From assembly GCA_000504425.1 (NCBI GenBank), contig KI632513.1:1171491-1235490 (forward strand): 64,000 nt of DNA. Direction: 5' to 3'. The position numbers were made by a program, and so were the translations under genes. The notes beneath the pieces are model-generated. The model made no database searches. It had not been told where the DNA came from and saw only the letters and a list, made by a program, of their open reading frames with translations. Shown in pieces: positions 14,164 through 23,012 of the stretch. How positions within the stretch are numbered: position 1 is the first letter of the stretch; each line of letters starts with the position of its first letter. The DNA is from Rhodopseudomonas palustris JSC-3b. Lineage in GTDB: Bacteria > Pseudomonadota > Alphaproteobacteria > Rhizobiales > Xanthobacteraceae.

Positions 14164-15135
14164 TCAACTCGGTTGTGCGGAAAATTGTTGGCGGTGCTCT
14201 TTAGAGAAGACCCAGGCGAGGTGTTTGATGTGGGTGTCGCCAGTAGTTACAAGGCCGAGCGCCTTTGCGTTCACCTCAGAATGCGGCCTCACCTTGGAAA
14301 CCGTGCCAATACGCGCGGCATCATCGTGTGGGGAACGGCTCGGCCGAACATCCAATCCTTCCCTCGCTAGGGGAAGGGCGCGCTCGGGCGCGCCCCCTTC
14401 GCCAGATTGAGACGATTTCGTCGGCATTAGAGACTCTGTAACTGATTGCCGACGAATCTGTCTCACTGTCCCACCGGAGACGATATCGTCCGGCGTTGGC
14501 TTGCCATTCCGGTACCAAGTTGACCGGCTCATTCCAACTAACTCCCACTTCTGCAGTCTCGCGGCTGACCTAGCACGGGGAGTGCAGCCGTTCTTGATCC
14601 GGCGCTCCTGCTGGTATTCTTTGTCATTCCGCTTCCTGCGCTTGGCGCGCTCTTCCTTCGGGAAGTCAATCGCACCAATCGTTTTGATGTTGAGGCGGGT
14701 CCTGACTTCGTCCGTCAGCCCAAGCCGCTCAGCTAGACTGTCGGCATCCCAGCGGAGCGGAAAGGCGGCGACATAGGCGATCAGTTCGTCGATCTCTGCC
14801 GGCGTTTTCCAAGGAGCCCACTTCGCAGCGTAAGCGGCGATCCGTTCCGCCGGATTTGTGAACGCCTGAGCGACGATCAGAGCAAGCGTTTCGAGGTCTT
14901 CAGTTCCGGCATCGTCACCCGGCAGTATGCTGCCCCATCGGAATGAGAGGAACCGTTCGATTGCGGCGACGGTCATCCGAGCAACCTTGCGGCTAACCGG
15001 CCGCTTCGTCCCCCCGCTCTTCTCTCGCTTCTTGGCGGCATCTTGGGCGTAGCGGCCCGCGATCTCGCGACGGAGCATGGCTTCGCGCTCCGGGCTCGGC
15101 CGACGGTTCGGCGTCGAGGTTGTAGTTGTTTGCAT
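14164..15135 (-). CDS. Replication-type phage/island protein, unknown
   Basis: The 323-residue protein has a helical N-terminal part (SRKVARMTVAAIERFLSFRW, AAYAAKWAPWKTPAEIDELI), a middle with LAERLGLTDEVRTRLNIKTI and a very basic patch (EERAKRRKRNDKEYQQERR), and a helix-turn-helix-like piece (WELVGMSRSTWYRNGKP). Proteins of this build are common in rhizobial prophages and islands; a role in replication initiation or control is likely but unproven. The ATG at 15135 has GGAGGGAAG just upstream; that Shine-Dalgarno lies in a small inverted repeat. Confidence 0.6.
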   Translation of the reverse strand: MQTTTTSTPNRRPSPEREAMLRREIAGRYAQDAAKKREKSGGTKRPVSRKVARMTVAAIERFLSFRWGSILPGDDAGTEDLETLALIVAQAFTNPAERIAAYAAKWAPWKTPAEIDELIAYVAAFPLRWDADSLAERLGLTDEVRTRLNIKTIGAIDFPKEERAKRRKRNDKEYQQERRIKNGCTPRARSAARLQKWELVGMSRSTWYRNGKPTPDDIVSGGTVRQIRRQSVTESLMPTKSSQSGEGGAPERALPLAREGLDVRPSRSPHDDAARIGTVSKVRPHSEVNAKALGLVTTGDTHIKHLAWVFSKEHRQQFSAQPS

Positions 15136-15140
15136 TCTTC

Positions 15141-15156
15141 CCTCCAAAATTGGAGG
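15141..15156. promoter_or_regulatory. Inverted repeat containing the Shine-Dalgarno
   Basis: CCTCCAA and TTGGAGG flank two A residues. On the minus strand the second arm contains the GGAGG that serves the 14164-15135 gene, so the hairpin could block its translation. Confidence 0.5.
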
Positions 15157-15172
15157 GGCAGCGCCAAGACGG

Positions 15173-15201
15173 TTGAAGTAACAGGACCGTTCTGGCATAG
15201 T
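15173..15201 (+). promoter_or_regulatory. Candidate sigma-70 promoter for a small RNA
   Basis: TTGAAG (15173-15178) and CATAGT (15196-15201) each match four of six consensus positions with 17 bp between. It points toward a terminator hairpin about 50-75 bp downstream, with no protein gene between. Confidence 0.4.
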
Positions 15202-15207
15202 GCACAG

Positions 15208-15284
15208 GCGTTCCAAGTGCCTGCACCTGCCCCAAGGTGTGGATTTCAGCGAAGCCCCCGACGGCCCATCGGGGGCTTTCGTTT
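15208..15284 (+). ncRNA. Candidate small RNA of about 75 nt
   Basis: From the predicted start near 15208 the plus strand has a small hairpin CACCT/AGGTG (15224-15239) and a perfect 10-bp stem AAGCCCCCGA / TCGGGGGCTT (15252-15261, 15269-15278) followed by TCGTTT. The T-rich tail is on the plus strand only, so it serves a plus transcript, yet no plus-strand gene ends here. The RNA would run divergently from the replication-type gene at 14164-15135, starting about 70 nt upstream of its ATG. Promoter and terminator are seen; expression is inferred. Confidence 0.4.
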
Positions 15285-15328
15285 GCGCGCTACGCGCTTA
15301 GATGCCGGAAATGGAATGACTTCTGCCA

Positions 15329-15541
15329 TCAGCGCCCCTCATGCTCATTGGCCAGCGCGCGCCAAGCCGCGCGCTGCGAATTGAACCGCCCGAGGTTCGC
15401 GCCCTTCGAGGTAACAGCCTCGAATTGATCACCCTTCGGATGGATTGCGCCGAGATACCGGCGACCGTGATATGCAAACGCTGAGGCGTTCTGTTCGGTA
15501 TGGCGCGTCGGCCGCAGCGCGGTGTTGGTGGCGGTGCTCAT
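15329..15541 (-). CDS. Small hypothetical phage protein
   Basis: The 70-residue product has a basic beta-rich centre (SAFAYHGRRYLGAIHPKGDQ, FEAVTSKGANLGRF) and ends in a helix. No family is recognised. It is coupled by ATGA overlap to the AlpA-like gene upstream. Confidence 0.5.
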   Translation of the reverse strand: MSTATNTALRPTRHTEQNASAFAYHGRRYLGAIHPKGDQFEAVTSKGANLGRFNSQRAAWRALANEHEGR

Positions 15542-15543
15542 GA

Positions 15544-15753
15544 TCAGGCGGCCTTCTCGATTGCCGCCTCGACCGTGGCGTCAAAGGACGCGACGTCGAC
15601 AAGCGCCACGCCGCCGATGGTCACGATCTTGATCCGGCCAGACTTATTCCAGCGCCAGGCCGTGGCCGCAGAAATGCCGAGTTCCTCACGCCAAGCCTTC
15701 AAGCGCTTGAGCTTGCGCGGCGCAGTGTTCTGATCCGTGTTCGTGGTATTCAT
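15544..15753 (-). CDS. AlpA-like helix-turn-helix protein
   Basis: The 69-residue protein contains LKAWREELGISAATAWRWNK followed by SGRIKIVTIGGVALVDVASF, the MerR-like winged helix of AlpA/excisionase proteins. The ATG at 15753 has GAGGTC 7 nt upstream. Its place close to the integrase makes it an excisionase or early-switch candidate. Confidence 0.65.
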   Translation of the reverse strand: MNTTNTDQNTAPRKLKRLKAWREELGISAATAWRWNKSGRIKIVTIGGVALVDVASFDATVEAAIEKAA

Positions 15754-15878
15754 CAATTCTGACCTCCGATGCCGTAGCGGTCTGCGTCATGCAGCCGCTG
15801 TTGTGCGCAAATGATTGCTCGCGCAGGCAAAGAAAGTCATTTGAGAACAGGGTGAGGGACTACCCCTGTTTGAGCGAA

Positions 15879-16733
15879 TTATTTGATGGGTCTCACACCC
15901 AATAGGCGCTCCAGCGCTTCGGCTCTCGCCGGATCAACGTCCAGCATCTTGGGTTGCTCCCCGCGCTCCAAACAATCGACCGCGTCGCGCACGTAGTGAG
16001 CAAACGCTAGGTTTTTGTCGGGTATGTGCAGGTCGATGAGGCTCGCGACAGCGAAATCCCAAAACATCCCGCGAAGTGATGCCGTGTTTACGCTTGCAGG
16101 TTTCTTGCTTGGCAGCACGCCGACATAGTCTCGCCAGAACATGACGAGGAGCCCGATTAGAGCTTTCTGATACGGGTTGCCGAGATTTTGCTGTTTGGGT
16201 CGCGGCTTTGACGATCGCGCCGCGGCGGTGAGCGACTTTTCCATACGTGCGACGACCTGCGCCATTGCAAGCAGATCGAACAGATCGCGACCTTTGCGAT
16301 GGCTATCATGGTCAAAGATATCTAAGACCATCAACAACCGCTCGCGAAGATCAGGAGCGGAAAAGGCCGCTGCAAGCGGTGTGACTACTGCCAGCGCGTC
16401 CTCTGCGCGCCCTCGAATGTCCGCACGATTGAAGTCGTTCACGCGATCCATCGCCCCTGCATTTGCCGCGTCGACGGCACTGCGAAGCGCCGCTGAAATG
16501 GAAGCCGGCTCCCGGCCCATTTGCTCGGCGAGACGGCAGGCGACTTGATCAACGGCAGCCTCACCAAAGGGAAGCCGTCTGTACATCCTGATCGTGCCAC
16601 CCGGATGCGCAACGACATCCTTCGCCCTGCCCTTGGTGCTGTTTGGGGTGGGCTTTCTCTGCGCTGGCGGTTTGCCCGAGACATTGATCAATCGGGCCTT
16701 GCGTTCTGGGATTGCCGGTTTCTTCGCCACCAC
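15879..16733 (-). CDS. Unknown helical protein next to the integrase
   Basis: The 284-residue reading uses the GTG at 16733, with GAGGGG 5 nt upstream; a longer frame runs into the integrase gene and looks artificial. It has a basic, disordered N-terminus (about 1-45), then an all-helical body (AVDQVACRLAEQMGREPASI, LRERLLMVLDIFDHDSHRKG, KALIGLLVMFWRDYVGVLP). No family is recognised. Placement beside the integrase at the island end is typical of cargo, including defence genes, but nothing in the sequence shows a defence activity. Confidence 0.6.
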   Translation of the reverse strand: MVAKKPAIPERKARLINVSGKPPAQRKPTPNSTKGRAKDVVAHPGGTIRMYRRLPFGEAAVDQVACRLAEQMGREPASISAALRSAVDAANAGAMDRVNDFNRADIRGRAEDALAVVTPLAAAFSAPDLRERLLMVLDIFDHDSHRKGRDLFDLLAMAQVVARMEKSLTAAARSSKPRPKQQNLGNPYQKALIGLLVMFWRDYVGVLPSKKPASVNTASLRGMFWDFAVASLIDLHIPDKNLAFAHYVRDAVDCLERGEQPKMLDVDPARAEALERLLGVRPIK

Positions 16734-16803
16734 CGTTACCCCTCGGCACGATGCAGCGGCACCACGGAGCCGCGCGTTTTGACTTGAGACGTGTCCCGAT
16801 TGT

Positions 16804-18084
16804 TCATCGCCGCCGTCCGATCGGGACCACGACGGCGGTCGACGCCCCCTCTCCCATCGCAGCGGCGAGTGTCGACGCGATGGTGTTCGATGCTCGCCGC
16901 AGTGGGTCGGCATCCAAATGCGCGTATTTCTCCGTTGTGGTGACGCTGCGGTGACCAAGCAGCTTGCCGACAATCGGCAGGCCTAGCCCTGCGCCGGCGC
17001 CGGCCGATGCGTGGGTGTGTCTCAAATCGTGAAGCCGCACGTCTGCGAGCCCGGCATGATGCCGGATCAAGTCCCATGGCTTTTTCAGATCGGCGCGCGG
17101 CTTCTCTAAATCATCGCCGGGCACAACGCATGATCCCAGCCGTGGAATTCCCTTGAGCACTTCGAGGGCCGGCGCGTTGAGCACCACCGCCTTCTTGCCG
17201 GTCTTCGAATCCGGTAGCAGCAGCAAGCCGCGCTCGAAATCGACCTCTGACCACCTAAGGTTCAGGATCTCGCGTAACCGACATCCTGTGAACAACAGCA
17301 ATCGGAACGCTGCGACCACGTGCGGTGGCAATACGGTGCGGCGGTTCTCCGCCTTGCGGCTGTGCTTGGATGCAGCCATGCCCTGATCTTCCGGCCAGGC
17401 TAGCCCTTCCGTCTCGGCTGTGCGCAGCACGGCACCGAGGCGGGATAACTCGTCGGTCGATAGATAGCGCTCCTTGCCCTGCTCCCTGAACCGCTCGACG
17501 CCGCGCGCCGGGTTGACGCCTTCCGGCACCAACCCCGACTTCGCCGCCCATGTGTAGACGCCGGACAACGTGACCAGCACGCGATTGGCCGTCGCTTGAC
17601 GATCGGCGCCGAGGTCGCGGTGCAGGGTCGCCATTTCGGCTCGGGAGATCGCGTGCGCCTTCTTCGCGCCCAGCACCGGGCCGGCGAGGTTCTTGAGGTA
17701 ATGCCGGTAGAGCGCGGCCGTCGAAGCCTTCTTTTTCGGCTCCACGTGTTCGGCGAGAAAACGGTCGATCACGGCGTCGAGCGTTGGGGCTTCACGTTTT
17801 GCCTGCCGCGCGCCCTGTGGGTCAGCACCGTCGGCAACGTTCCCGCGGTGACGATCGGCGCGCTTCCGCGCCTCCGCCAGTCCTACGGTCGGGTAATCGC
17901 CGAGCGCGATCCGCCGGCGCGGTCCGCCATCTGCCGGACGGTAGCGGAAAGACCATGTGGCCTTGCCGCTCGGCATCAGGCGGAAGCAAAGACCACGCGA
18001 TAGCGTGTCCCAAATCTCAAGGATGCCCGTCTGTGGCGGCCGTTCCGCCTTGAGGCCGGCTGAAGTGAGTTCGCGGCGCGGCAT
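16804..18084 (-). CDS. int: P4-type tyrosine recombinase (prophage integrase)
   Basis: The 426-residue protein has the DUF4102-type N-terminal domain (SRGLCFRLMPSGKATWSFRY, LGDYPTVGLAEARKRA), a core-binding domain (about 100-190) and a catalytic domain with R269 (TGCRLRE), K294 (DSKTGKK), H352 and R355 (LHDLRHT), H378 (LGHRS) and the nucleophile Y387 (TEKYAHL). All catalytic residues are present. It is transcribed away from the tRNA-Pro fragment at 18273-18320, with putative arm sites between. It should catalyse integration at the 3' end of tRNA-Pro(GGG). Confidence 0.93.
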   Translation of the reverse strand: MPRRELTSAGLKAERPPQTGILEIWDTLSRGLCFRLMPSGKATWSFRYRPADGGPRRRIALGDYPTVGLAEARKRADRHRGNVADGADPQGARQAKREAPTLDAVIDRFLAEHVEPKKKASTAALYRHYLKNLAGPVLGAKKAHAISRAEMATLHRDLGADRQATANRVLVTLSGVYTWAAKSGLVPEGVNPARGVERFREQGKERYLSTDELSRLGAVLRTAETEGLAWPEDQGMAASKHSRKAENRRTVLPPHVVAAFRLLLFTGCRLREILNLRWSEVDFERGLLLLPDSKTGKKAVVLNAPALEVLKGIPRLGSCVVPGDDLEKPRADLKKPWDLIRHHAGLADVRLHDLRHTHASAGAGAGLGLPIVGKLLGHRSVTTTEKYAHLDADPLRRASNTIASTLAAAMGEGASTAVVVPIGRRR

Positions 18085-18141
18085 GTCATGCCCTCCAACC
18101 CGCGACCTTCAGTCCAGAGCGGACTACGAAAATCGTTGGGT

Positions 18142-18231
18142 CCAATTTGGGTCACCCAATTGCGCGACGCGCTGGACCCAATTGAGACTAAGAGATGCTA
18201 TTTGTATCTGTAACGCAAGGACAATTTGGGT
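18142..18231. promoter_or_regulatory. Cluster of short repeats, likely integrase arm sites
   Basis: The motif CAATTTGGGT occurs at 18143-18152 and 18222-18231, and its near inverse ACCCAATTG at 18154-18162 and 18177-18185. TGAGACTA follows two of them (18183-18190, 18236-18243). Spaced direct and inverted copies between int and the core site fit arm-type binding sites of a tyrosine recombinase; they may also regulate int. Confidence 0.55.
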
Positions 18232-18272
18232 ATTTTGAGACTAGATGAAATAGGATGAAAAGCACATTCTTC

Positions 18273-18320
18273 AGTCTGGGAGACTAGGGGTCGGAGGTTC
18301 GAATCCTCTCGCTCCGACCA
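18273..18320 (+). repeat. 3' fragment of tRNA-Pro(GGG): right attachment site of the prophage
   Basis: The 48 bp contain the anticodon loop CTGGGAG with anticodon GGG, half of the anticodon stem, the variable loop, a T-arm with TTCGAAT and the acceptor 3' strand CGCTCCG plus A and CCA. The matching 5' acceptor (CGGAGCG) and D-arm are absent upstream; just before 18273 pairing in the anticodon stem breaks. This is what integration into the anticodon-loop/3' half of a tRNA leaves at one border. The intact tRNA should be at the left border, outside the window. Confidence 0.85.
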
Positions 18321-18387
18321 TTTTTCCAAGCAAATATCTTATCGATCGTAGCTGCCGTATGAGGCCGCGGCACTGGGCCGCCGCTGA

Positions 18388-18867
18388 TCAAAACTCGCGG
18401 CTGCGCAGCAGATAGGCCGGGATCGTCAGCCCGGCACCGATTGCGCCGACGGTCGCGACCACCCGCAAGCCAGCCTGCAGCGACGAAATCACCGTGGTCA
18501 CCGATTGTTCGGCCGACAGCGACGACACCGACATGAAGCCGAGCAGCGCCTGGCCGAAAAACGCGCCCGGCACCATCGGAATGCAGCCCGCCAGCGCGAT
18601 GCCGTGGCAAGCGACGCCCAGCCAGCGCCGGCACAGAATCGCGGCGCAGGAGGTGATCGCGGCGGCAGCAAAGGTGGCGGCCTCCAGGCTCGCGCCCTGG
18701 CTCTGACCAAACGTGCGCACCGCCAGCGCCAAGGCGCCGGCCACCGCGCACCAGACCAGCGCCCGCCAGCCAAAATTGAACAGCACGCCGAACCCGGCGG
18801 CGGCGATGGCGCCAAACACCGCCTGGTGGCCGAGATGCGGCAGCATCGCAAGAATAGCGTCGGTCAC
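18388..18867 (-). CDS. ThrE-type exporter, small subunit
   Basis: The 159-residue membrane protein has four or five hydrophobic segments (AVFGAIAAAGFGVLFNFGW, LVWCAVAGALALAV, FAAAAITSCAAILC, ALAGCIPMVPGAFFG, VVATVGAIGAGLTIPAYLL), and the IPMVPGAFFGQALLGF motif of the ThrE_2 (DUF3815) half of threonine/serine exporters. The GTG at 18867 overlaps the stop of the large-subunit gene by GTGA, so the halves of a split exporter are translated together. It is the first host gene after the prophage border. Confidence 0.8.
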   Translation of the reverse strand: MTDAILAMLPHLGHQAVFGAIAAAGFGVLFNFGWRALVWCAVAGALALAVRTFGQSQGASLEAATFAAAAITSCAAILCRRWLGVACHGIALAGCIPMVPGAFFGQALLGFMSVSSLSAEQSVTTVISSLQAGLRVVATVGAIGAGLTIPAYLLRSREF

Positions 18868-19721
18868 ATCTGCACCTTCAACAGGAATTCGGCGATCCAC
18901 AGCCCGGTCACCGCAAACACCATGATCATCACCACCCAGATGGCGCGGGCGCTGCCCATGGTCGGATAGCCATCCATGATGTCGGTCTGGGCGTTGGTGG
19001 ACGGCACGCCCGGCACCAGCAACAGGATCGAGGCCATCATCGCCAGTTCCATGGTGTGACTGCCGGCCAGCCGCGCGCCGAGCCCACCGAGCGTCGCCGA
19101 CACGCAGCCGATGATGGCGGCGACCACGAACACGTTGACGCGGCGCTTGATCAGAATATGGCGCAGCCCCTGCCCGACCGAGGCCGCGGCCAAGACCGGA
19201 ATGAACGCCAGCCAGTCGGCGCCGAGCAGCCGGCCGAACGCCGCGCAGGCGGCGCCGGTGGCGATCGCCACCAGCCAGGGCGGATGGCGCGGCGTGTCGC
19301 GCTTGAGGCGCTCCAGTTCGGTCTCGATCTCTTCGGGCGCCATCGTTCCGGCCGAGGCGCGCAGCGCCAGGTCGCGCACCGCGAAATCCAGCCGGTGATT
19401 GACGCCATGCGGCCCGATCTGGGTCATGCGGGTGATGGCATCGCGGCCATAGGCCACGGTGATCTCGAACGAGGTGTAGCCGGAGCGCATGCCCAGCACT
19501 TCGACGCCAAAGCCGTTGGCGATCATGCGCGCGCCCTCATGGGCGACCCGCAACGAAGCGCCATTTTGCGACAGCGTCGCCCCGATCTGCAGCGCGGCAT
19601 GAGCAACGCGCTCCAACGTGTGGCGGCGAATATGCGGCGGCTGCGCCGGCTGAGCTGGCGCGGCCTGCTGAGAAGCGCTGTGAACGGTGGCGGTCTGCGA
19701 AGGGTCGGTCGGAGCGTTCAT
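18864..19721 (-). CDS. ThrE-type exporter, large subunit
   Basis: The 282-residue protein begins with a soluble Ala/Pro-rich part, then LERVAHAALQIGATLSQNGA and FGVEVLGMRSGYTSFEITVA, the ThrE_1 (DUF1212) domain, and five membrane segments including ILLLVPGVPSTNAQTDIMDG, the conserved pore motif. Together with the downstream small subunit it should export threonine, serine or similar amino acids. The ATG at 19721 is used; one at 19745 is possible but has no Shine-Dalgarno. Confidence 0.8.
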   Translation of the reverse strand: MNAPTDPSQTATVHSASQQAAPAQPAQPPHIRRHTLERVAHAALQIGATLSQNGASLRVAHEGARMIANGFGVEVLGMRSGYTSFEITVAYGRDAITRMTQIGPHGVNHRLDFAVRDLALRASAGTMAPEEIETELERLKRDTPRHPPWLVAIATGAACAAFGRLLGADWLAFIPVLAAASVGQGLRHILIKRRVNVFVVAAIIGCVSATLGGLGARLAGSHTMELAMMASILLLVPGVPSTNAQTDIMDGYPTMGSARAIWVVMIMVFAVTGLWIAEFLLKVQM

Positions 19722-19767
19722 GATCACTCGTTGGGAGGCCGACATCCGCGCTGTGCCGACGCTTCTC

Positions 19768-20481
19768 CTAGTTCTCGGAATTTCTATTCTTATCTTTGAC
19801 TTCTGGGGGATTATTGAGAAGGTGCTCGAATGTCGCAGGCTCCGGCCCCGCGCTTTGCAGCGCATGGTCGAGAATGCGCCGGCATTCGACCAGCTCGCGC
19901 AGCACCTGTTCGATCTGCTGATGATCGCGCTGTCGCTGCTCATCAAAGGCGGCGACGGACCGTTCCAGGCTCACCGGCGGCGGCGGCGGGGCCGCCGGCC
20001 GGATCAGCACCGGCTCACGGCGCACCGCCAGCGGTTCCGGCTCCACAAACGGCTCCTGGTCGGGCTCAGGCTCCTGCTCGTCGATCTCGTCGTCCGGCTC
20101 CTCAGCCTCGATCAGCAATTCGGCATCATCATGATGCTCGAACACCGGCTCATCAGCGGCCGATTGCCGCGCTGCCGTGGCGGCACGCGGCTGCAGCGCG
20201 GCGCCCTCGCTGGCCAGTGCCTGCACGGCTTTGACGCCCTGCTCTTTCAGAATGCGCTGCACGCCGCGGATGGTGTAGCCCTCGCCGTACAAAAGCCGGC
20301 GGATGCCGCGCAACAGATCGATGTCGTCGGGACGATAATAGCGGCGGCCGCCGCTGCGCTTCATCGGCTTGATTTGCGCGAAGCGGGTCTCCCAGAACCG
20401 CAGCACGTGCTGCGGTATGTCGAGGTCGTCAGCGACCTCGCTGATGGTGCGGAAGGCATCCGGCGCTTTGTCCAAACGCAT
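19768..20481 (-). CDS. MerR-family transcription regulator
   Basis: The 237-residue protein has a MerR N-terminal domain: [45 protein letters not shown], then [12 protein letters not shown]. The long acidic and proline-rich tail (about 105-180) has no effector-binding Cys pair or GyrI-like fold, so it is not a metal or drug sensor of the classic kind. It follows ihfA by 19 bp on the same strand; this pairing is widespread in alphaproteobacteria. Targets are unknown. Confidence 0.85.
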   Translation of the reverse strand: MRLDKAPDAFRTISEVADDLDIPQHVLRFWETRFAQIKPMKRSGGRRYYRPDDIDLLRGIRRLLYGEGYTIRGVQRILKEQGVKAVQALASEGAALQPRAATAARQSAADEPVFEHHDDAELLIEAEEPDDEIDEQEPEPDQEPFVEPEPLAVRREPVLIRPAAPPPPPVSLERSVAAFDEQRQRDHQQIEQVLRELVECRRILDHALQSAGPEPATFEHLLNNPPEVKDKNRNSEN

Positions 20482-20500
20482 GCTCCCCCGGCTTGGGCGA

Positions 20501-20845
20501 TCACTCGGTCTTTACTTCGTCCGGCGTCGCTTTGGCGTGGCTGTTAAGCTGGCTATTGATGCGCTGTTTCAGGATCGCGGACGGCTTGAACACCATCACC
20601 CGACGCGGCGAAATCGGCACCTCGGTTCCGGTCTTCGGGTTGCGGCCGATCCGCTGGCCCTTCTGCCGCACCATGAACGAGCCGAACGAGGACAGTTTCA
20701 CCGTCTCGCCCTTCTCCAGACAATCGGTGATCTCTTTCAGAACCAGCTCGACAAATGCCGAGGATTCTGTGCGCGACAACCCCACCTTCTGATAGACGGC
20801 TTCGCACAGATCGACGCGCGTTACAGTTTTTCCAGTACCGGTCAT
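20501..20845 (-). CDS. ihfA: Integration host factor subunit alpha
   Basis: The 114-residue protein matches the HU/IHF family along its length: [76 protein letters not shown]. The beta arm [11 protein letters not shown] with its intercalating proline is intact. As a heterodimer with IHF beta it bends DNA; it is a common cofactor of tyrosine integrases such as the one in this window. The ATG at 20845 is preferred over a TTG four codons upstream. Confidence 0.93.
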   Translation of the reverse strand: MTGTGKTVTRVDLCEAVYQKVGLSRTESSAFVELVLKEITDCLEKGETVKLSSFGSFMVRQKGQRIGRNPKTGTEVPISPRRVMVFKPSAILKQRINSQLNSHAKATPDEVKTE

Positions 20846-20976
20846 CGCCTGCCCCAAATCAAGGCGAACAAAATTCTGCGATCGAAATTAGGAGGTTACC
20901 GGCCTGCGGTCAACCGTCGATCGCCATGAAACCATGGAAGTACAAGGCAATACGCCTAAACCTTTAAGCAGCGCAA

Positions 20977-21954
20977 TTACCAGCGCACCAAGGCCGCACC
21001 CCAGGTGAAACCGCCGCCCATCGCTTCGAGCAGCACCAGATCGCCGCGCTTGATGCGGCCATCGGCGACCGCGGTGCACAAGGCCAGCGGGATCGACGCC
21101 GCGGAAGTGTTGCCGTGGCGATCGACGGTCAAGACCACCTTCTCCGGCGCCAGATGCAGCTTTTGCGCGGACGCATCGATGATGCGCTTATTGGCCTGGT
21201 GCGGCACGAACCAGTTGATGTCGTTGGCGCTGGTGCCGCTGGCCTCGAAGGCATCGACGATCACGCCGGTGATCATCGAGACCGCGTGCTTGAACACCTC
21301 GCGGCCTTCCATGCGCAGATAGCCGACGGTCTGGGTCGAGGACGGACCGCCATCGACATAGAGTTTTGACTTGTGGCGGCCATCGGAGCGCAGATGGGTG
21401 GTGAGCACGCCGCGGTCGGCCGAGGTGCCCCAGTTTTCCTGGGCCTCCAGCACCACCGCGCCGGCGCCGTCGCCGAACAGCACGCAGGTCGAGCGGTCGT
21501 TCCAGTCCAAAATCCGCGAAAACGTTTCGGCGCCGATCACCAGCGCCCGCTTCGCCGAGCCGCAGCGCAGGAAATTGTCGGCGGTGGCGAGCGCGTACAC
21601 AAAGCCCGAGCACACCGCCTGCAGGTCGAACGCAAAGCCCTGGGTGATGCCGAGCGCCGCCTGCACCTGAACCGCGGTCGCCGGAAAGGTCAGATCGGGG
21701 GTCGAAGTGGCCAGCACGATCAGGTCGATGTCCTGGGCCTCGATGCCGGCATTGTCGAGCGCGGCCTGCGCGGCCTTGATCGCCAAATGCGAGGTGAACT
21801 CGCCCTCGGCGGCGATGTGGCGCTCACGAATGCCGGTGCGCTGCACAATCCATTCGTCCGAGGTGTCCACCTTGGCCGCCAGCTCGGCGTTGGTCAGAAT
21901 TCGCTCCGGCAGATAGGAGCCGCAGCCGATAACAACCGAGCGTTTGACAGTCAC
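20977..21954 (-). CDS. fabH: 3-oxoacyl-ACP synthase III (KAS III)
   Basis: The 325-residue protein carries the KAS III triad: C115 in [10 protein letters not shown]252 in FVPHQAN and N282 in RHGNTSAAS. It condenses acetyl-CoA with malonyl-ACP to start fatty acid synthesis. GTG at 21954 overlaps the stop of plsX (GTGA), so the two are translationally coupled, a standard fatty acid/phospholipid initiation pair. Confidence 0.96.
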   Translation of the reverse strand: MTVKRSVVIGCGSYLPERILTNAELAAKVDTSDEWIVQRTGIRERHIAAEGEFTSHLAIKAAQAALDNAGIEAQDIDLIVLATSTPDLTFPATAVQVQAALGITQGFAFDLQAVCSGFVYALATADNFLRCGSAKRALVIGAETFSRILDWNDRSTCVLFGDGAGAVVLEAQENWGTSADRGVLTTHLRSDGRHKSKLYVDGGPSSTQTVGYLRMEGREVFKHAVSMITGVIVDAFEASGTSANDINWFVPHQANKRIIDASAQKLHLAPEKVVLTVDRHGNTSAASIPLALCTAVADGRIKRGDLVLLEAMGGGFTWGAALVRW

Positions 21955-23012
21955 GAAACAGCCTCTTGTGCGGTCGGTAACACACCCAGCGCGGCAGGAT
22001 CGCGATGGAGCGTCTGATTGATTTTGGTCAGGAGATCGTAGCGAACCATGTCATAGCCAACATCGACGGCATAGGCAAAGCCGTCCGCGCTGGTTCCGCC
22101 ATGGCTTTTGACCACCACGCCGTTCAGGCCGAGGAACACACCGCCATTGGACTTGTTCGGGTCCATCTTGTCTTTCAGCGAGCGGAACGCCTGGCGAGCA
22201 AACAGGTAGCCGAGCTTGGAGCGCCAGGTGCGCGACATCGCCGAGCGCAGATATTCGCTGATCTGGCGCGCGGTGCCTTCGGCGGCCTTGAGCGCGATAT
22301 TGCCGGCAAAGCCTTCGCTGACGATTACGTCGGCGGCGCCCTTGCCGATGCCATCGCCTTCGACGAAGCCGATGAAATCGAACTGCGGCGAATCCATCGC
22401 CCGCAGCAGGTCGGCAGCGGCGCGAATCTCCTCGCCGCCCTTGATCTCTTCGACGCCGATATTGAGCAGGCCGACGGTCGGCCGTTCGAGATCGAACAGC
22501 ACCCGCGCCATCGCGCTGCCCATCACCGCCAGCGTACGCAGATGCTCGGCGTCGCCGCCGATCGAAGCGCCGAGGTCGAGCACCACCGAATCACCACGCA
22601 AGGTCGGCCACACCGCGGCGATCGCCGGACGATCGACGCCCGGCAACGTGCGCAGACAGAATCGCGCCATCGCCATCAGCGCGCCGGTGTTGCCGGCCGA
22701 GACCACCACATCGGCCTTGCCGGTCTTCACCGCCTCGATCGACTGCCACATCGATGAAGTCTTGCGGCCGCGGCGCAGCGCCTGGCTCGGCTTGTCATGC
22801 ATGCTGACGGCGACGTCGGTGTGGATCACCTGAGAGACGGCCTTAAGGGCCGGATGCGCCTGCAATTCCTTGTTGATCAGGGCGCTGTCGCCGTACAGCA
22901 AGAATTCAGTGTCGGGATGCCGGGTAAGCGAAATGGCCGCGCCGGGAACGACGACCGAAGCGCCGAAATCGCCGCCCATGGCGTCAAGCGCGATTCGAAC
23001 CTTTTGGGACAT
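21951..23012 (-). CDS. plsX: Phosphate acyltransferase PlsX
   Basis: The 353-residue protein matches PlsX throughout: [19 protein letters not shown] near the start, [36 protein letters not shown] and [16 protein letters not shown]. It makes acyl-phosphate from acyl-ACP for glycerolipid synthesis at the membrane. It leads a coupled pair with fabH and lies downstream of the DUF177 gene, the usual order in proteobacteria (there with rpmF). About 260 bp upstream hold no gene. Confidence 0.95.
   Translation of the reverse strand: MSQKVRIALDAMGGDFGASVVVPGAAISLTRHPDTEFLLYGDSALINKELQAHPALKAVSQVIHTDVAVSMHDKPSQALRRGRKTSSMWQSIEAVKTGKADVVVSAGNTGALMAMARFCLRTLPGVDRPAIAAVWPTLRGDSVVLDLGASIGGDAEHLRTLAVMGSAMARVLFDLERPTVGLLNIGVEEIKGGEEIRAAADLLRAMDSPQFDFIGFVEGDGIGKGAADVIVSEGFAGNIALKAAEGTARQISEYLRSAMSRTWRSKLGYLFARQAFRSLKDKMDPNKSNGGVFLGLNGVVVKSHGGTSADGFAYAVDVGYDMVRYDLLTKINQTLHRDPAALGVLPTAQEAVS

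Noticed and set aside
18228-18320. Intact tRNA-Pro
   Set aside because: The 5' acceptor strand and D-arm are missing and the anticodon stem fails to pair on the 5' side, so it is only a 3' fragment.
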